In this document: one piece after another, positions 23,860-31,880 of the stretch
Layout: each line of letters starts with the position of its first letter
Numbering within the stretch: position 1 is the stretch's first letter
From: Pseudomonadaceae bacterium
GTDB lineage: Bacteria; Pseudomonadota; Gammaproteobacteria; Pseudomonadales; Pseudomonadaceae
Direction of reading: 5' to 3'
Length of the DNA: 35,302 nucleotides
Assembly: GCA_019747155.1 (NCBI GenBank)
Contig: JAIERD010000234.1
Coordinates: forward strand, 1-35,302
Made by a program: the position numbers and the translations under genes
The notes under the pieces: generated by a model
Databases searched by the model: none
What the model was told of the DNA's origin: nothing
What the model saw: only the letters and a program-made list of their open reading frames with translations

Positions 23860-25650
23860 TTATTCACCATCATTGATCCATTCTTTAACAACCTGGGCCA
23901 CGCGCCCGGCGTCTTCAGCCACCAACCCCTTGATGGCGTTCAGTTGTGCATCATAACCCTCAGTGGGGCTGGGTAGCAGGATGCTTTGCGGGCCACTGAT
24001 GCTGACCCGATCATCGGACAGCTCACCGCCATAGCCACCCATGGCGCCCAGCTCAACATCACTGCCACGTCCACCGCCCGCATGGCCTTTGCCGGCACTG
24101 CTGATATTTTTCAGCACTGGCCGCAGCACGCCAAACACCAGCAGCAGGATAAACAGCACGCCCATGACCTGCTTGATAATGTCCCAGAACCAGGGCTGGG
24201 TGTAGAACGGTATGCTGATGATCTCATCGCCGTCCTGGGCCACGAATGGCGTGTTAATCACGCTGACGCTGTCGCCACGGCTGGCATCAAAACCCACCGA
24301 GTCCTGCACCAAGCGGGTAAAACGCGCGAGCTCGGCGGCCGTCCAAGGCACATGGGTGACCTCAGCGGTTTTCGCATCAACCTTGGTTTGGTCGTCCAGC
24401 ACCACCGCCACCGACAGCCGCCGCAAACGGCCTTGCTGCTGCTTGGTGTAGCTAACCGAGCGATCCAACTCATAGTTACGCGTCGATTGTTCACGCTTAT
24501 CTGCCGGGAACGGCGCCAACATCGGCTGACCGGTGGCGGGATCAATTACCTGCTGACCATTGGCATCCAACAACGGGTTACCCGCAGCAATCGCCGCAGG
24601 CGCGCCGGCCGCCGCTGCGCCGCCGGTTTGTTGTGGCGCCGAGGACGGCCCCGGCGGTTGATTGCTCAAGGCGCCTGGCACACCTTGCGCGCCCAAGCCG
24701 GCTTGACGCTGCTCGTTAACCTTTTGCTCACTGCGCAGCGCCGGCTGATCGGGGTTGAACATCTCCGAGGTGGACTCCACCGCGCTGAAATCAACATCCG
24801 CCGAGACTTCCGCCTTGTAACGGCCGCTGCCCAGTACCGGCTGCAAAATGTTGTGCACCCGCTGGGTAAACATCCCCTCCATGCGCCGGCTGTAGTCGTA
24901 CTGTTTGCCGGCCATGCTGAGTTCGGAGTTCTCACCTTGTTCGGAGAGCAACTGGCCTTTTTGATCGACCACTGTCACCTGCGACTTATCCAGCTCCGGC
25001 ACGCTGGTGGCGACCAAGTTAACAATCGCCATCACCTGGCTCGACTCCAGGCTGCGCCCCGGGTACAGCTCAACCAGCACCGAGGCGGTGGGTTTACGCT
25101 CGTCACGGACGAACACCGAGCCTTTTGGAATAGCCAGATGCACCCGCGCCGCTTTGACGTTATTCAAACTTGAGACCGTCCGCGCCAGCTCGCCCTCGAG
25201 GCTGCGCCGATAACGGGTGGTTTCCATAAACTGACTGGTGCCCAGGCCCTGATCCTGATCGAGCATTTCAAAACCATGATTACCGTCGCTCGGCGCGACC
25301 CCGGCGGCAGCCAGCTTCAAGCGGGCGCGCGGCAGGTCGTCGGCCTTGACCAGCAAAGCGCCTGAGTTGGGCTCCAGGCTGTAGGCAATATCGGCCGCAG
25401 TCAGTGTCTCGATCACCTGATTGGTGTCCAAGCCCGACAGGCTGCCATACAAGGGGCGGTAGTCCGGTTGTTGCGACCACAGCACCACAGCAAAACCAAT
25501 CGCCACGCTGGCGGCCAGACCGACCAGCAAACCAACCTGGCGGAGCATGGTCATCCCGGCCAGGTTTTCTAAAAAGGTCAGGCCAAACAGCGGCGGTTTG
25601 GAATCTGCCGAACCGGTAGTGGCAGGAAGCGTATCGAGGGCTGTGGCCAT
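23860..25650 (-). CDS. fliF: Flagellar MS-ring protein FliF
   Basis: FliF builds the MS-ring, the base of the flagellum in the inner membrane. The 596-residue protein has a membrane helix at about 38-57, periplasmic ring-building domains (about 60-310), a Pro/Ala/Gly/Gln-rich periplasmic stretch (about 325-365), a second membrane helix near 480-500 (MGVLFILLLVFGVL), and a C-terminal FliG-binding tail (VAQVVKEWINDGE). It starts 15 bases after the fliE stop. Confidence 0.98.
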   Translation of the reverse strand: MATALDTLPATTGSADSKPPLFGLTFLENLAGMTMLRQVGLLVGLAASVAIGFAVVLWSQQPDYRPLYGSLSGLDTNQVIETLTAADIAYSLEPNSGALLVKADDLPRARLKLAAAGVAPSDGNHGFEMLDQDQGLGTSQFMETTRYRRSLEGELARTVSSLNNVKAARVHLAIPKGSVFVRDERKPTASVLVELYPGRSLESSQVMAIVNLVATSVPELDKSQVTVVDQKGQLLSEQGENSELSMAGKQYDYSRRMEGMFTQRVHNILQPVLGSGRYKAEVSADVDFSAVESTSEMFNPDQPALRSEQKVNEQRQAGLGAQGVPGALSNQPPGPSSAPQQTGGAAAAGAPAAIAAGNPLLDANGQQVIDPATGQPMLAPFPADKREQSTRNYELDRSVSYTKQQQGRLRRLSVAVVLDDQTKVDAKTAEVTHVPWTAAELARFTRLVQDSVGFDASRGDSVSVINTPFVAQDGDEIISIPFYTQPWFWDIIKQVMGVLFILLLVFGVLRPVLKNISSAGKGHAGGGRGSDVELGAMGGYGGELSDDRVSISGPQSILLPSPTEGYDAQLNAIKGLVAEDAGRVAQVVKEWINDGE

Positions 25651-25665
25651 GATTTAGTCTCGCTG

Positions 25666-25995
25666 TTAAACCGGCATCTGCATGATGTCTTGATAGGCCT
25701 GAACCAGTTTATTTCGTACCTGGGTCACGGCCTGAAACGAGACGCTGGATTTTTGCGCAGCAATCATCACATCCGTTAGGTCAACGCCGCTCTTGCCGAT
25801 TTCAAAGGCAGTCGCCAACTGACTGGAAGCCTTCTGGGTATCGTTAACCTTATTGACCGCCTGCCCAAGCATGTCAGAGAAGCTTGGCGCACCGGCCTCC
25901 TGCACGCTGGCAGCAGGTTTCGGGCGCGACATCGCCTCGGTCTGCATGGAACGCATTTCCAACATCAGGCGATTAAATTCGATACCTTGGCTCAT
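25666..25995 (-). CDS. fliE: Flagellar hook-basal body protein FliE
   Basis: FliE links the MS-ring to the rod and is an early export substrate. The 109-residue protein starts [18 protein letters not shown] and ends [19 protein letters not shown], both typical of Pseudomonas FliE. The ATG at 25995 with AGGA upstream is preferred over the GTG one codon earlier. It is first in fliEFGHIJ, behind a near-perfect sigma-54 site. Confidence 0.97.
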   Translation of the reverse strand: MSQGIEFNRLMLEMRSMQTEAMSRPKPAASVQEAGAPSFSDMLGQAVNKVNDTQKASSQLATAFEIGKSGVDLTDVMIAAQKSSVSFQAVTQVRNKLVQAYQDIMQMPV

Positions 25996-26052
25996 CACAT
26001 TCCTCCACTGGCCGCGGTTTTTTGACGCTTCGCGGCGCGATACAGAGACGAT

Positions 26053-26069
26053 AGCAACAAGGGTGCCAG
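26053..26069 (-). promoter_or_regulatory. Sigma-54 promoter of the fliE operon
   Basis: The minus strand reads TGGCACCCTTGTTGCT, matching the consensus TGGCACGNNNNTTGCT at all but one defined position. GG is at 26067-26066 and GC at 26055-26054. Predicted start is near 26042, about 47 bases before fliE. A single FleQ half-site-like TTGAC lies in the leader near 26025; I see no full box. Confidence 0.88.
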
Positions 26070-26131
26070 CTAGTCGCGTTTGGGCGAGTTAGTTGCTAAA
26101 TATCCGGCCGATAAATCTGCACGCAGCAAAG

Positions 26132-26163
26132 AGCGGCGGCTTAGCCCAAGCTAAGCCACCGCT
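26132..26163 (-). terminator. Stem-loop after fleR, probable terminator
   Basis: A perfect 8-bp core (GGCTTAGC/GCTAAGCC, loop CCAA) extends to 14 bp with one mismatch. It lies about 57 bases past the fleR stop and just before the fliE promoter region. The minus strand continues CTCTTTGCTGC, so the T-run is weak; termination efficiency is uncertain. Confidence 0.6.
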
Positions 26164-26220
26164 GCACTCCCTCAAGCACTACCGCAGCCCCCACGCTCAG
26201 CGCGAAAGGCCTGCAGCCAC

Positions 26221-27651
26221 TCAACTGGCGAACAAATAGGACTCCACATCCATGCCGGCATCGCGCATCTGCGCAAGCTTGTAGCGCAAGGTGCGTGGAC
26301 TGATCCCCAGCCGATCAGCAGCCTCTTTACGCCGCCCGCGTTCGGCACGCAGGGTGTCAACAATCAACTGAAACTCGCGGCGGCGCAGGTCTTCACCCAG
26401 CGCGCCGTTAGAGACCGCCATGCTGCTCTCGACCAGCACCCGCTCGGCAAATGCCGGCACCGCACTCGTCGGCAAGGCAACCAACAACGGCGGTAACAAC
26501 TGCGGGCTAATCGCCTGGCCAATCTGAGTGCCCAGGCAGAGATCTTGCGGTTGAATCAAACCGCCCTGCTGCAGGATCAGCGCACGCTGAATCGCATTGT
26601 CCAGTTCGCGCACATTACCCGGCCAGGGGTGCGCAATCAGACAAGCCTGTGCCGGCGCCGACAAGCGCACGGGGGCATGCTTCATTTTTTTGACGTGCTT
26701 GGCCAGCAGCCGCTCGGCCAGCGGCAGAATATCGCCAGTGCGCTCGCGCAAAGGTCGCCACGCCAAGGGAAATACCGATAAGCGATAATACAAATCTTCA
26801 CGAAAACGCCCGGCCGCCACTTCACCAGCCAGATCGCGGTTGCTGGTGGCCAGCACCCGAATATCCAAATTAATTGGCTTACGCGCCCCTACCCGCTCAA
26901 CTTCACGTTCCTGCAAGACCCGCAATAACTTGGCCTGCAGCCCAAGCGGCATCTCGGAAATCTCATCGAGCAAAATACTGCCACCCTCAGCCAATTCAAA
27001 CTTGCCCGGCTGGGCGGCAATCGCGCCGGTGAAGGCGCCCTTCTCATGGCCAAACAGCGTGGCTTCCAACATGTTGTCGGGGATCGCCGCGCAGTTAATC
27101 GCAATAAATGGCTTATTGGCCCGTGGCGATTGCTGATGGATATAGCGCGCCAGTACCTCCTTACCGGTGCCCGACTCGCCAGTGATCAACACGGTCGATT
27201 CGCTTTGCGCCACCCTCGAAGCCAGCTCCAGCAATTGCTGACTGGCCGGCTCGCAAGCCACCGGCCCCTCACCGTCAAAGCTCGTGACCCGCCCCAACGC
27301 ATGCCGGGCCACCAGGTCAAGCAAGGTTTTCGGCTCAAAGGGCTTGACCAGATAATCCGCCGCGCCTTGGCGCATCGCATCCACGGCCCGCTCAACCGCG
27401 CCGAAGGCGGTCATCAGCAGCACCGGCAATTGCGGGTAGCGCGCACGAATCAGGCCGAGCAGCTGATGACCATCCATGCCCGGCATATTCACATCGCTGA
27501 CCACCAGGCTGAACGACTCTTGCGCCAACGCCTTAAGCGCAGCCTCAGCACTATCCACCGCGCAATAGGTATGCCCACCGAGCATCAGGGTATCGGCCAG
27601 CGCCTCGCGCAGGGCGCGGTCATCCTCAACCAACAGAACTTTAGCAAGCAT
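26221..27651 (-). CDS. fleR: Sigma-54-dependent response regulator FleR
   Basis: FleR, phosphorylated by FleS, activates the later sigma-54 flagellar operons. The 476-residue protein has a receiver domain (1-120, phospho-acceptor D53 in VSDVNMPGMDG, Lys in LVKPF), an AAA+ domain with Walker A GESGTGKE (158-165), the sigma-54 contact loop GAFTGA (205-210) and the NVRELDNAIQRAL segment, then a C-terminal Fis-type helix-turn-helix (RRKEAADRLGISPRTLRYKLAQMR). It overlaps fleS by 11 bases. Confidence 0.97.
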   Translation of the reverse strand: MLAKVLLVEDDRALREALADTLMLGGHTYCAVDSAEAALKALAQESFSLVVSDVNMPGMDGHQLLGLIRARYPQLPVLLMTAFGAVERAVDAMRQGAADYLVKPFEPKTLLDLVARHALGRVTSFDGEGPVACEPASQQLLELASRVAQSESTVLITGESGTGKEVLARYIHQQSPRANKPFIAINCAAIPDNMLEATLFGHEKGAFTGAIAAQPGKFELAEGGSILLDEISEMPLGLQAKLLRVLQEREVERVGARKPINLDIRVLATSNRDLAGEVAAGRFREDLYYRLSVFPLAWRPLRERTGDILPLAERLLAKHVKKMKHAPVRLSAPAQACLIAHPWPGNVRELDNAIQRALILQQGGLIQPQDLCLGTQIGQAISPQLLPPLLVALPTSAVPAFAERVLVESSMAVSNGALGEDLRRREFQLIVDTLRAERGRRKEAADRLGISPRTLRYKLAQMRDAGMDVESYLFAS

Positions 27652-28873
27652 GACTCTTTACTCCTGTGTCGCGATTATTGCCCGCATGAATCAGCGGTAA
27701 GGTCAGAATCGCGCAAGTACCGCGCGCCACCCTTGAACGTAACTGCAAAGTACCTTGATGAGCCCGCGCCACCGCCTGCACCACCGCCAAGCCCAAGCCG
27801 GTGCCGGTGGTTTTAGTGGTAAAAAACGGCTCACCCAAACGGGCCAAGATGGCACTGTCGATACCGCTGCCGTTGTCACTGATGCACAGCCGCAGCGAAC
27901 TGCCACGGCTGTACAGATGCACTTTCAAGCGTGATGCGGGGCCGGCCGCCTGCAGGGCGTTTTCGACCAGATTCATCAGTGCACCGACCAGAGTGTCGCG
28001 GTTACACAGCAACTCGCCGCTGTGGCTGTCGCACTGCCAACGCACCGCGCGCTCTTGCACATGGGCCTCGGCGGCCGAGCGCAAGGCGTCAAACAGGTCT
28101 TTGGGGGTTAAGCGATCCGGCAGCGGTAATTCGCCACGGGCGAACACCAGCATGTCGCGGACCTGATGCTCCAATTCATAAAGCCGCTCTTTGAGTCGCC
28201 CGGCAAAGCGCTGCTGCTGCTCGGCCGGCAACACCTGCTCGGTTAGATGGCTGGCATACAGCAAGGCGGCCGATAACGGCGTGCGAATCTGATGGGCCAA
28301 AGAGGCGACCATCCGCCCCAACGCCGACAGCCGCTCATGGCGCGACAGCTGCTCTTGCAAGCGCCGGGTTTCGGTCAGGTCGGTGAGCAGAATCAGCTGG
28401 CCCGGCTCACCATTCAGCGAGCGGGTCGCCATGGCTAGGCGGCGGCCGTCTTTAAGAGAAATTTCATGGCCGTCGTCCTCGCGCGGGGCAAAGTTGCGGG
28501 CAATCACCAAGCGCCAGAGCATACCCACCAAGGGCAAACCCAAAAAGCCGCAAGCGGCCGGATTGGCGTCGCGGACCACGCCCTGACCATCGAGCACTAT
28601 CACGCCACCAGGCAGCAGATCGAGCAGGCTTTGCAGGCGCTGAGCGAGACGTTCTTTCTCGGCCAGTTCTTGAATGCGCTGCGCACTGACCTGTGCCAGC
28701 TGACCATTAAGCTCAGCGACCTGGGTCTCGAGTAAATTGTAGGAATCACTGAGTTGCGACGACATCTGATTGAACACGGCAAATGCCTGTTCGAGGTTCG
28801 CGCGGCTAGCCGGTTCAACCGGCGCAGCAACCTGCAAATCAGTGGCGGGGGTCAGGCGGGTGACTGGTTTCAT
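27641..28873 (-). CDS. fleS: Sensor histidine kinase FleS
   Basis: FleS is a soluble kinase (no membrane helix seen) that phosphorylates FleR. The 410-residue protein has an N-terminal coiled-coil-like stretch (about 28-82), a PAS domain (about 80-170), a dimerisation/H-box with H194 (ASLAHQIRTPLSAAL), and an ATPase domain (NLVENALQAAG, SDNGSGID, TGTGLGLAVVQAVAR). The ATG at 28873 has only a GAGAGAGAA ribosome-binding stretch, and this lies in one arm of a 12-bp inverted repeat whose other arm abuts the -12 promoter element. Confidence 0.96.
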   Translation of the reverse strand: MKPVTRLTPATDLQVAAPVEPASRANLEQAFAVFNQMSSQLSDSYNLLETQVAELNGQLAQVSAQRIQELAEKERLAQRLQSLLDLLPGGVIVLDGQGVVRDANPAACGFLGLPLVGMLWRLVIARNFAPREDDGHEISLKDGRRLAMATRSLNGEPGQLILLTDLTETRRLQEQLSRHERLSALGRMVASLAHQIRTPLSAALLYASHLTEQVLPAEQQQRFAGRLKERLYELEHQVRDMLVFARGELPLPDRLTPKDLFDALRSAAEAHVQERAVRWQCDSHSGELLCNRDTLVGALMNLVENALQAAGPASRLKVHLYSRGSSLRLCISDNGSGIDSAILARLGEPFFTTKTTGTGLGLAVVQAVARAHQGTLQLRSRVARGTCAILTLPLIHAGNNRDTGVKSHAC

Positions 28874-28926
28874 AGTTCTCTCTCGCGCAGCGAGCCGTCA
28901 TAAAACGGTCTAGTGAGAGAGAACTA
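28873..28926 (-). repeat. 12-bp perfect inverted repeat spanning the fleS leader
   Basis: Arms TAGTTCTCTCTC (28873-28884) and GAGAGAGAACTA (28915-28926) are perfect complements. Between them, and partly using the left arm, are two small hairpins: CTCGC-GCA-GCGAG and CCGT-CATAAA-ACGG. One arm covers the fleS ribosome-binding site and the first base of the complementary ATG; the other lies between the -12 element and the predicted start site. In RNA running through from fleQ the repeat could fold; RNA starting at the sigma-54 promoter would lack most of the distal arm. Confidence 0.8.
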
Positions 28927-28942
28927 GCAATACTCATGCCTA
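28926..28942 (-). promoter_or_regulatory. Sigma-54 promoter of fleSR
   Basis: The minus strand reads AGGCATGAGTATTGCT. GG (28940-28939) and GC (28928-28927) are correctly spaced and the -12 element TTGCT is perfect. Predicted start is near 28915, about 42 bases before fleS. RpoN/FleQ control of fleSR is established in P. aeruginosa. Confidence 0.75.
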
Positions 28943-28981
28943 AAAAAATAACGTTATTTATCAAGGATATACGCAAGCATC

Positions 28982-29005
28982 AAAGCCAAGCGTCAATCGC
29001 TTGGC
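28982..29005 (-). terminator. Stem-loop over the fleQ stop codon, weak terminator and FleQ-box-like site
   Basis: A perfect 8-bp stem, GCCAAGCG/CGCTTGGC (28985-28992, 28998-29005), has the fleQ stop codon in its loop and is followed on the minus strand by GGCTTTGATG, a weak T-run. The overlapping 14-mer GTCAATCGCTTGGC (28992-29005) resembles the FleQ consensus (10 of 14) and lies about 80 bases upstream of the predicted fleS start. FleQ binds upstream of fleSR in P. aeruginosa. Either role is inferred. Confidence 0.4.
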
Positions 29006-30471
29006 TGGTCCTCATCGTCATCCCGACGATTCATGCCGTACTTACGCATTTTCTCAACCAGGGTGGTACGCCGAATCCGCAAGCGTTCCGCCGCCCGCGC
29101 CACCACACCACCGGCATCATCCAGCGCTTGCTGGATCAACCCTTGCTCAAGGTTGCCCAGATAGTCCTTCAGATCCAGGCCTTCTGGCGGCAGCACTGCG
29201 GGTGAATCCAGGCCCGGCAATCCCGCGTTAATGGCTGCACGCTCCTGCAAGTCTTCACGCACGCTGACCGCCAACTGCTCGTCTTCATCATCGACATGGC
29301 GGAATTTTTTCGGCAACTCCATCACGCCGATCACCCCATAGGGATGCATGATCGCCATGCGCTCAACCAGGTTGGCCAGCTCACGGACGTTACCCGGCCA
29401 ATCATGCTGACAGAGCGACATGATCGCGGCGGAGTTAAAGCGAATCGAGCCGCGCTTTTCAAACTCCATCCGCGAGATCAGCTCGTTCATCAGCAGTGGA
29501 ATATCTTCGACCCGCTCGCGCATCGGCGCCATTTCGATGGGGAACACGTTCAAGCGATAAAACAGGTCCTCACGAAAGCTGCCATCCTCAATCATCTTTT
29601 CCAGATTCTTGTGGGTCGCGGTGATGATCCGCACATCGACACTTTGGGTCTTGTTGCTGCCGACACGCTCAAAGGTGCGCTCCTGCAACACTCGCAGTAA
29701 CTTGACCTGCATCGGCAAGGGCATGTCGCCAATTTCATCGAGGAACAGCGTGCCGCCATTGGCCATCTCAAAACGCCCAGCGCGACTGGTGATGGCGCCG
29801 GTAAAAGCGCCCTTCTCATGGCCAAACAGCTCACTCTCGAGCAACTCGGCGGGAATCGCACCGCAGTTAACCGGCACAAAGGGCGCGTCACGACGCTTGG
29901 AGTGATAGTGCAGATTGCGCGCCACCACCTCTTTGCCGGTGCCGGATTCACCGAGAATCAACACGCTGGCATCGGTGTCGACCACTTGCTGCATCATCTG
30001 TCGCACTTGTTGAATGGCCCGGCTGGTGCCCACCAGACTGCGAAACAGATTGGGTTCGCGCTGGCGGCCACGCTCACGGGCCAGATCGTACATCTCGCGA
30101 TAGACCTGGACCCGGTGCAAAGAGTCGAGCAATTTGTTGTAGCTTGGCGGCATCTCTAGACTGACCAACACCCGCCGGCGGATCTCTTCCGGCCACTCGG
30201 GTGGCACCTGAGCATCAATCAGCACCACGGGTAAAAACTCATCCCAGGCCGCTATGTGCTTAAGCAGCTCTAGCGCACCGCCCTTAGCCTCAACATCGCC
30301 GAGCAGTACGCTCAGCACATCACGACTAGAAGCCAACCCTGCCACGGCCTCGCGCCAGTCGGCACTGCTGCAGGCAAGGTGATCCTCACCCAGAAAATTC
30401 AGAATCACCGCCATCTCATGGCGGCGTTCGCTGTTGTCGTCAATCAGAAGAAGCTTGGTTTCGCGCCACAT
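28993..30471 (-). CDS. fleQ: Master flagellar regulator FleQ
   Basis: FleQ activates sigma-54 flagellar promoters and, through c-di-GMP, also controls exopolysaccharide genes. The 492-residue protein has an N-terminal receiver-like domain (1-120) with no Asp in the usual phospho-acceptor context, as in P. aeruginosa FleQ. Its AAA+ domain has LFRS (142-145, part of the c-di-GMP site in P. aeruginosa), Walker A GESGTGKE (174-181) and GAFTGA (221-226). It ends in a Fis-type helix-turn-helix ([23 protein letters not shown]). The match to P. aeruginosa FleQ is close throughout. It has its own sigma-70-like promoter. Confidence 0.98.
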   Translation of the reverse strand: MWRETKLLLIDDNSERRHEMAVILNFLGEDHLACSSADWREAVAGLASSRDVLSVLLGDVEAKGGALELLKHIAAWDEFLPVVLIDAQVPPEWPEEIRRRVLVSLEMPPSYNKLLDSLHRVQVYREMYDLARERGRQREPNLFRSLVGTSRAIQQVRQMMQQVVDTDASVLILGESGTGKEVVARNLHYHSKRRDAPFVPVNCGAIPAELLESELFGHEKGAFTGAITSRAGRFEMANGGTLFLDEIGDMPLPMQVKLLRVLQERTFERVGSNKTQSVDVRIITATHKNLEKMIEDGSFREDLFYRLNVFPIEMAPMRERVEDIPLLMNELISRMEFEKRGSIRFNSAAIMSLCQHDWPGNVRELANLVERMAIMHPYGVIGVMELPKKFRHVDDEDEQLAVSVREDLQERAAINAGLPGLDSPAVLPPEGLDLKDYLGNLEQGLIQQALDDAGGVVARAAERLRIRRTTLVEKMRKYGMNRRDDDEDQPSD

Positions 30472-30546
30472 CTTATTTTTTTAACTCGACAGCTTGAAAG
30501 GGAGGCCCGGAAACAAAAAATCTGACTGCACCGGCACTTGGCCATT

Positions 30547-30575
30547 AGTAAAGTCAAAAGCCACGCAATAGTCAA
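30547..30575 (-). promoter_or_regulatory. Sigma-70-like promoter of fleQ
   Basis: On the minus strand, TTGACT (30575-30570) and TTTACT (30552-30547) are separated by 17 bases. The start would be near 30540, giving a leader of about 69 bases. fleQ is transcribed by the housekeeping polymerase in P. aeruginosa. The rest of the 237-base fliT-fleQ gap holds AT-rich sequence and no strong terminator; I did not find a clear Vfr-type site. Confidence 0.5.
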
Positions 30576-30708
30576 TTTTATGGCGTGATTATTTTGCCTT
30601 TTCGATCAATAGCTTAGGGGTATAAACGAATGGGCGAAAAAGAGGGGAAGTGCGAACCAACGAGGAGAAAACACAAGAAAGTAACTCTAAAGCCAATAAA
30701 TTTAGCAC

Positions 30709-31005
30709 TCAAACAAACAACTGATAAACCTTGGCGCCCTGCTGAGATTGATTCAACTGAACCAACTCCTTGGCCAAACGCTGTTGCTCTGACTGGCAGA
30801 CCAACACTAACTCACGGTACAAATCGACCAGTTCTTGCATGCGCTGACGCAACTCGGTCTCATCACGCCCGGTTTCAACCATGGCCTCATCAACCGCTTG
30901 CCGACACTGCAAATCGAGCGCACCGATCGCACTCCAATCTTGCGTGGCCAGCGCCTCACGTAGCGCCGAACCGGTGGTTTCGAGAAGCTGTACTGCTGGA
31001 CTCAT
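30709..31005 (-). CDS. fliT: FliT-like flagellar export chaperone
   Basis: The 98-residue, helix-rich protein has alternating Leu and Glu/Gln/Arg and no membrane segment. It occupies the position where pseudomonads carry a FliT-type chaperone for the cap protein FliD, after the two fliS-type genes. Recognisable motif content is low; the call rests on size, helical composition and position. The ATG at 31005 has GGAG upstream and is 30 bases after fliS. Confidence 0.75.
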   Translation of the reverse strand: MSPAVQLLETTGSALREALATQDWSAIGALDLQCRQAVDEAMVETGRDETELRQRMQELVDLYRELVLVCQSEQQRLAKELVQLNQSQQGAKVYQLFV

Positions 31006-31035
31006 AACATCGCTCCTCTTGGTGCTGGGTCAGGC

Positions 31036-31413
31036 TTAAGCAATTGCATCCCAACTACTTTTAATTTCACGCAGCATGCCAGCGACCTCATCCAGCATCT
31101 CGAGACTGTCTTTCTGGTTCGCCTCAAGCAAGCGCGCAACCATGTACTCGTAAAGACGATCGAGATTGCTGGCAACATCACCACCCTGGGCAAGATCCAG
31201 ACCCTCACGCAAGCCACCAATAATGGATATCGCATGACCAATCAACTCGCCCTTAAGGCCAAGCTGACCGCGCTCCATTGCCCCGCGAGCTTGCGCCAGC
31301 TTGGACAACCCCCCCTCCATCAGCATCTGAATCAAACGATGCGGACTGGCCTCAGCAACCTGGGCGCTGATATTGACTGAGTGATACTGCTTTAGGGCGG
31401 CCGATGCATACAT
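31036..31413 (-). CDS. fliS: Flagellin export chaperone FliS
   Basis: FliS binds flagellin tails in the cytoplasm and stops early polymerisation. The 125-residue protein has the FliS signature start (ASAALKQYHSVNISAQVAEASPHRLIQMLMEGGLSKLAQA, here shortened in the middle of the family's usual range), GDVASNLDRLYEYMVARLLEAN and ends LREIKSSWDAIA. The N-terminal tyrosines typical of FliS are present. A second fliS-like gene lies 71 bases upstream. Confidence 0.95.
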   Translation of the reverse strand: MYASAALKQYHSVNISAQVAEASPHRLIQMLMEGGLSKLAQARGAMERGQLGLKGELIGHAISIIGGLREGLDLAQGGDVASNLDRLYEYMVARLLEANQKDSLEMLDEVAGMLREIKSSWDAIA

Positions 31414-31484
31414 GATGTTTTCTCGCCTAGTGAATACTGCATAGACAGGCTATCGACTTTTCGGCAAAAAACTTTAAACAAAGT

Positions 31485-31865
31485 TTACGCGACAGGTGCA
31501 GATACGACAGATGGTTCAATGGCATCCCAAGCATGCTTAATTTGCAGCAACAACGTCTCAACTTCATCTAACGGACGAGGTGAGTTATCCAGCGCAACAT
31601 GCGACAGTTGGCGGGTCATGTAATCGTAAAGCGCATCAAGGTTACTGGCGATTTCACCCCCCTGCAGCGTATCTAAACTCGCCTGCAAAACGCCCAAGAT
31701 AGTCATGGTGGAACCAACCGCCGAACCACGAGCTTCTATATCGCCTTGCTGCAGCGCAGCACGAGCCTCAACAAGTCGCTCAAGCGCGGCCTGCAACAGA
31801 TATTGGACGGCATGATAGGGTGAAAGTGTATCGGCTACTTCTGGTAAAGCTTCGGCGCTCAACAT
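31485..31865 (-). CDS. Second FliS-family chaperone (diverged paralogue)
   Basis: The 126-residue protein shares with FliS the segments [40 protein letters not shown] and [11 protein letters not shown], but lacks the N-terminal QYxxV-type tail of the first copy and is clearly diverged. It lies 15 bases after fliD; paired fliS-type genes are known in other pseudomonads. I chose the ATG at 31865; the open frame starts with a TTG five codons earlier. It may serve a different substrate, for example FliD, or form a heterodimer with FliS; this is inference. Confidence 0.85.
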   Translation of the reverse strand: MLSAEALPEVADTLSPYHAVQYLLQAALERLVEARAALQQGDIEARGSAVGSTMTILGVLQASLDTLQGGEIASNLDALYDYMTRQLSHVALDNSPRPLDEVETLLLQIKHAWDAIEPSVVSAPVA

Positions 31866-31880
31866 AGTTAACAACCCCAA

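Noticed and set aside
23986-25173. Long plus-strand frame (395 codons) opposite fliF
   Set aside because: It mirrors a high-GC coding gene; its composition (many His, Arg, Gln) is typical of an antisense shadow, and fliF is unmistakable.
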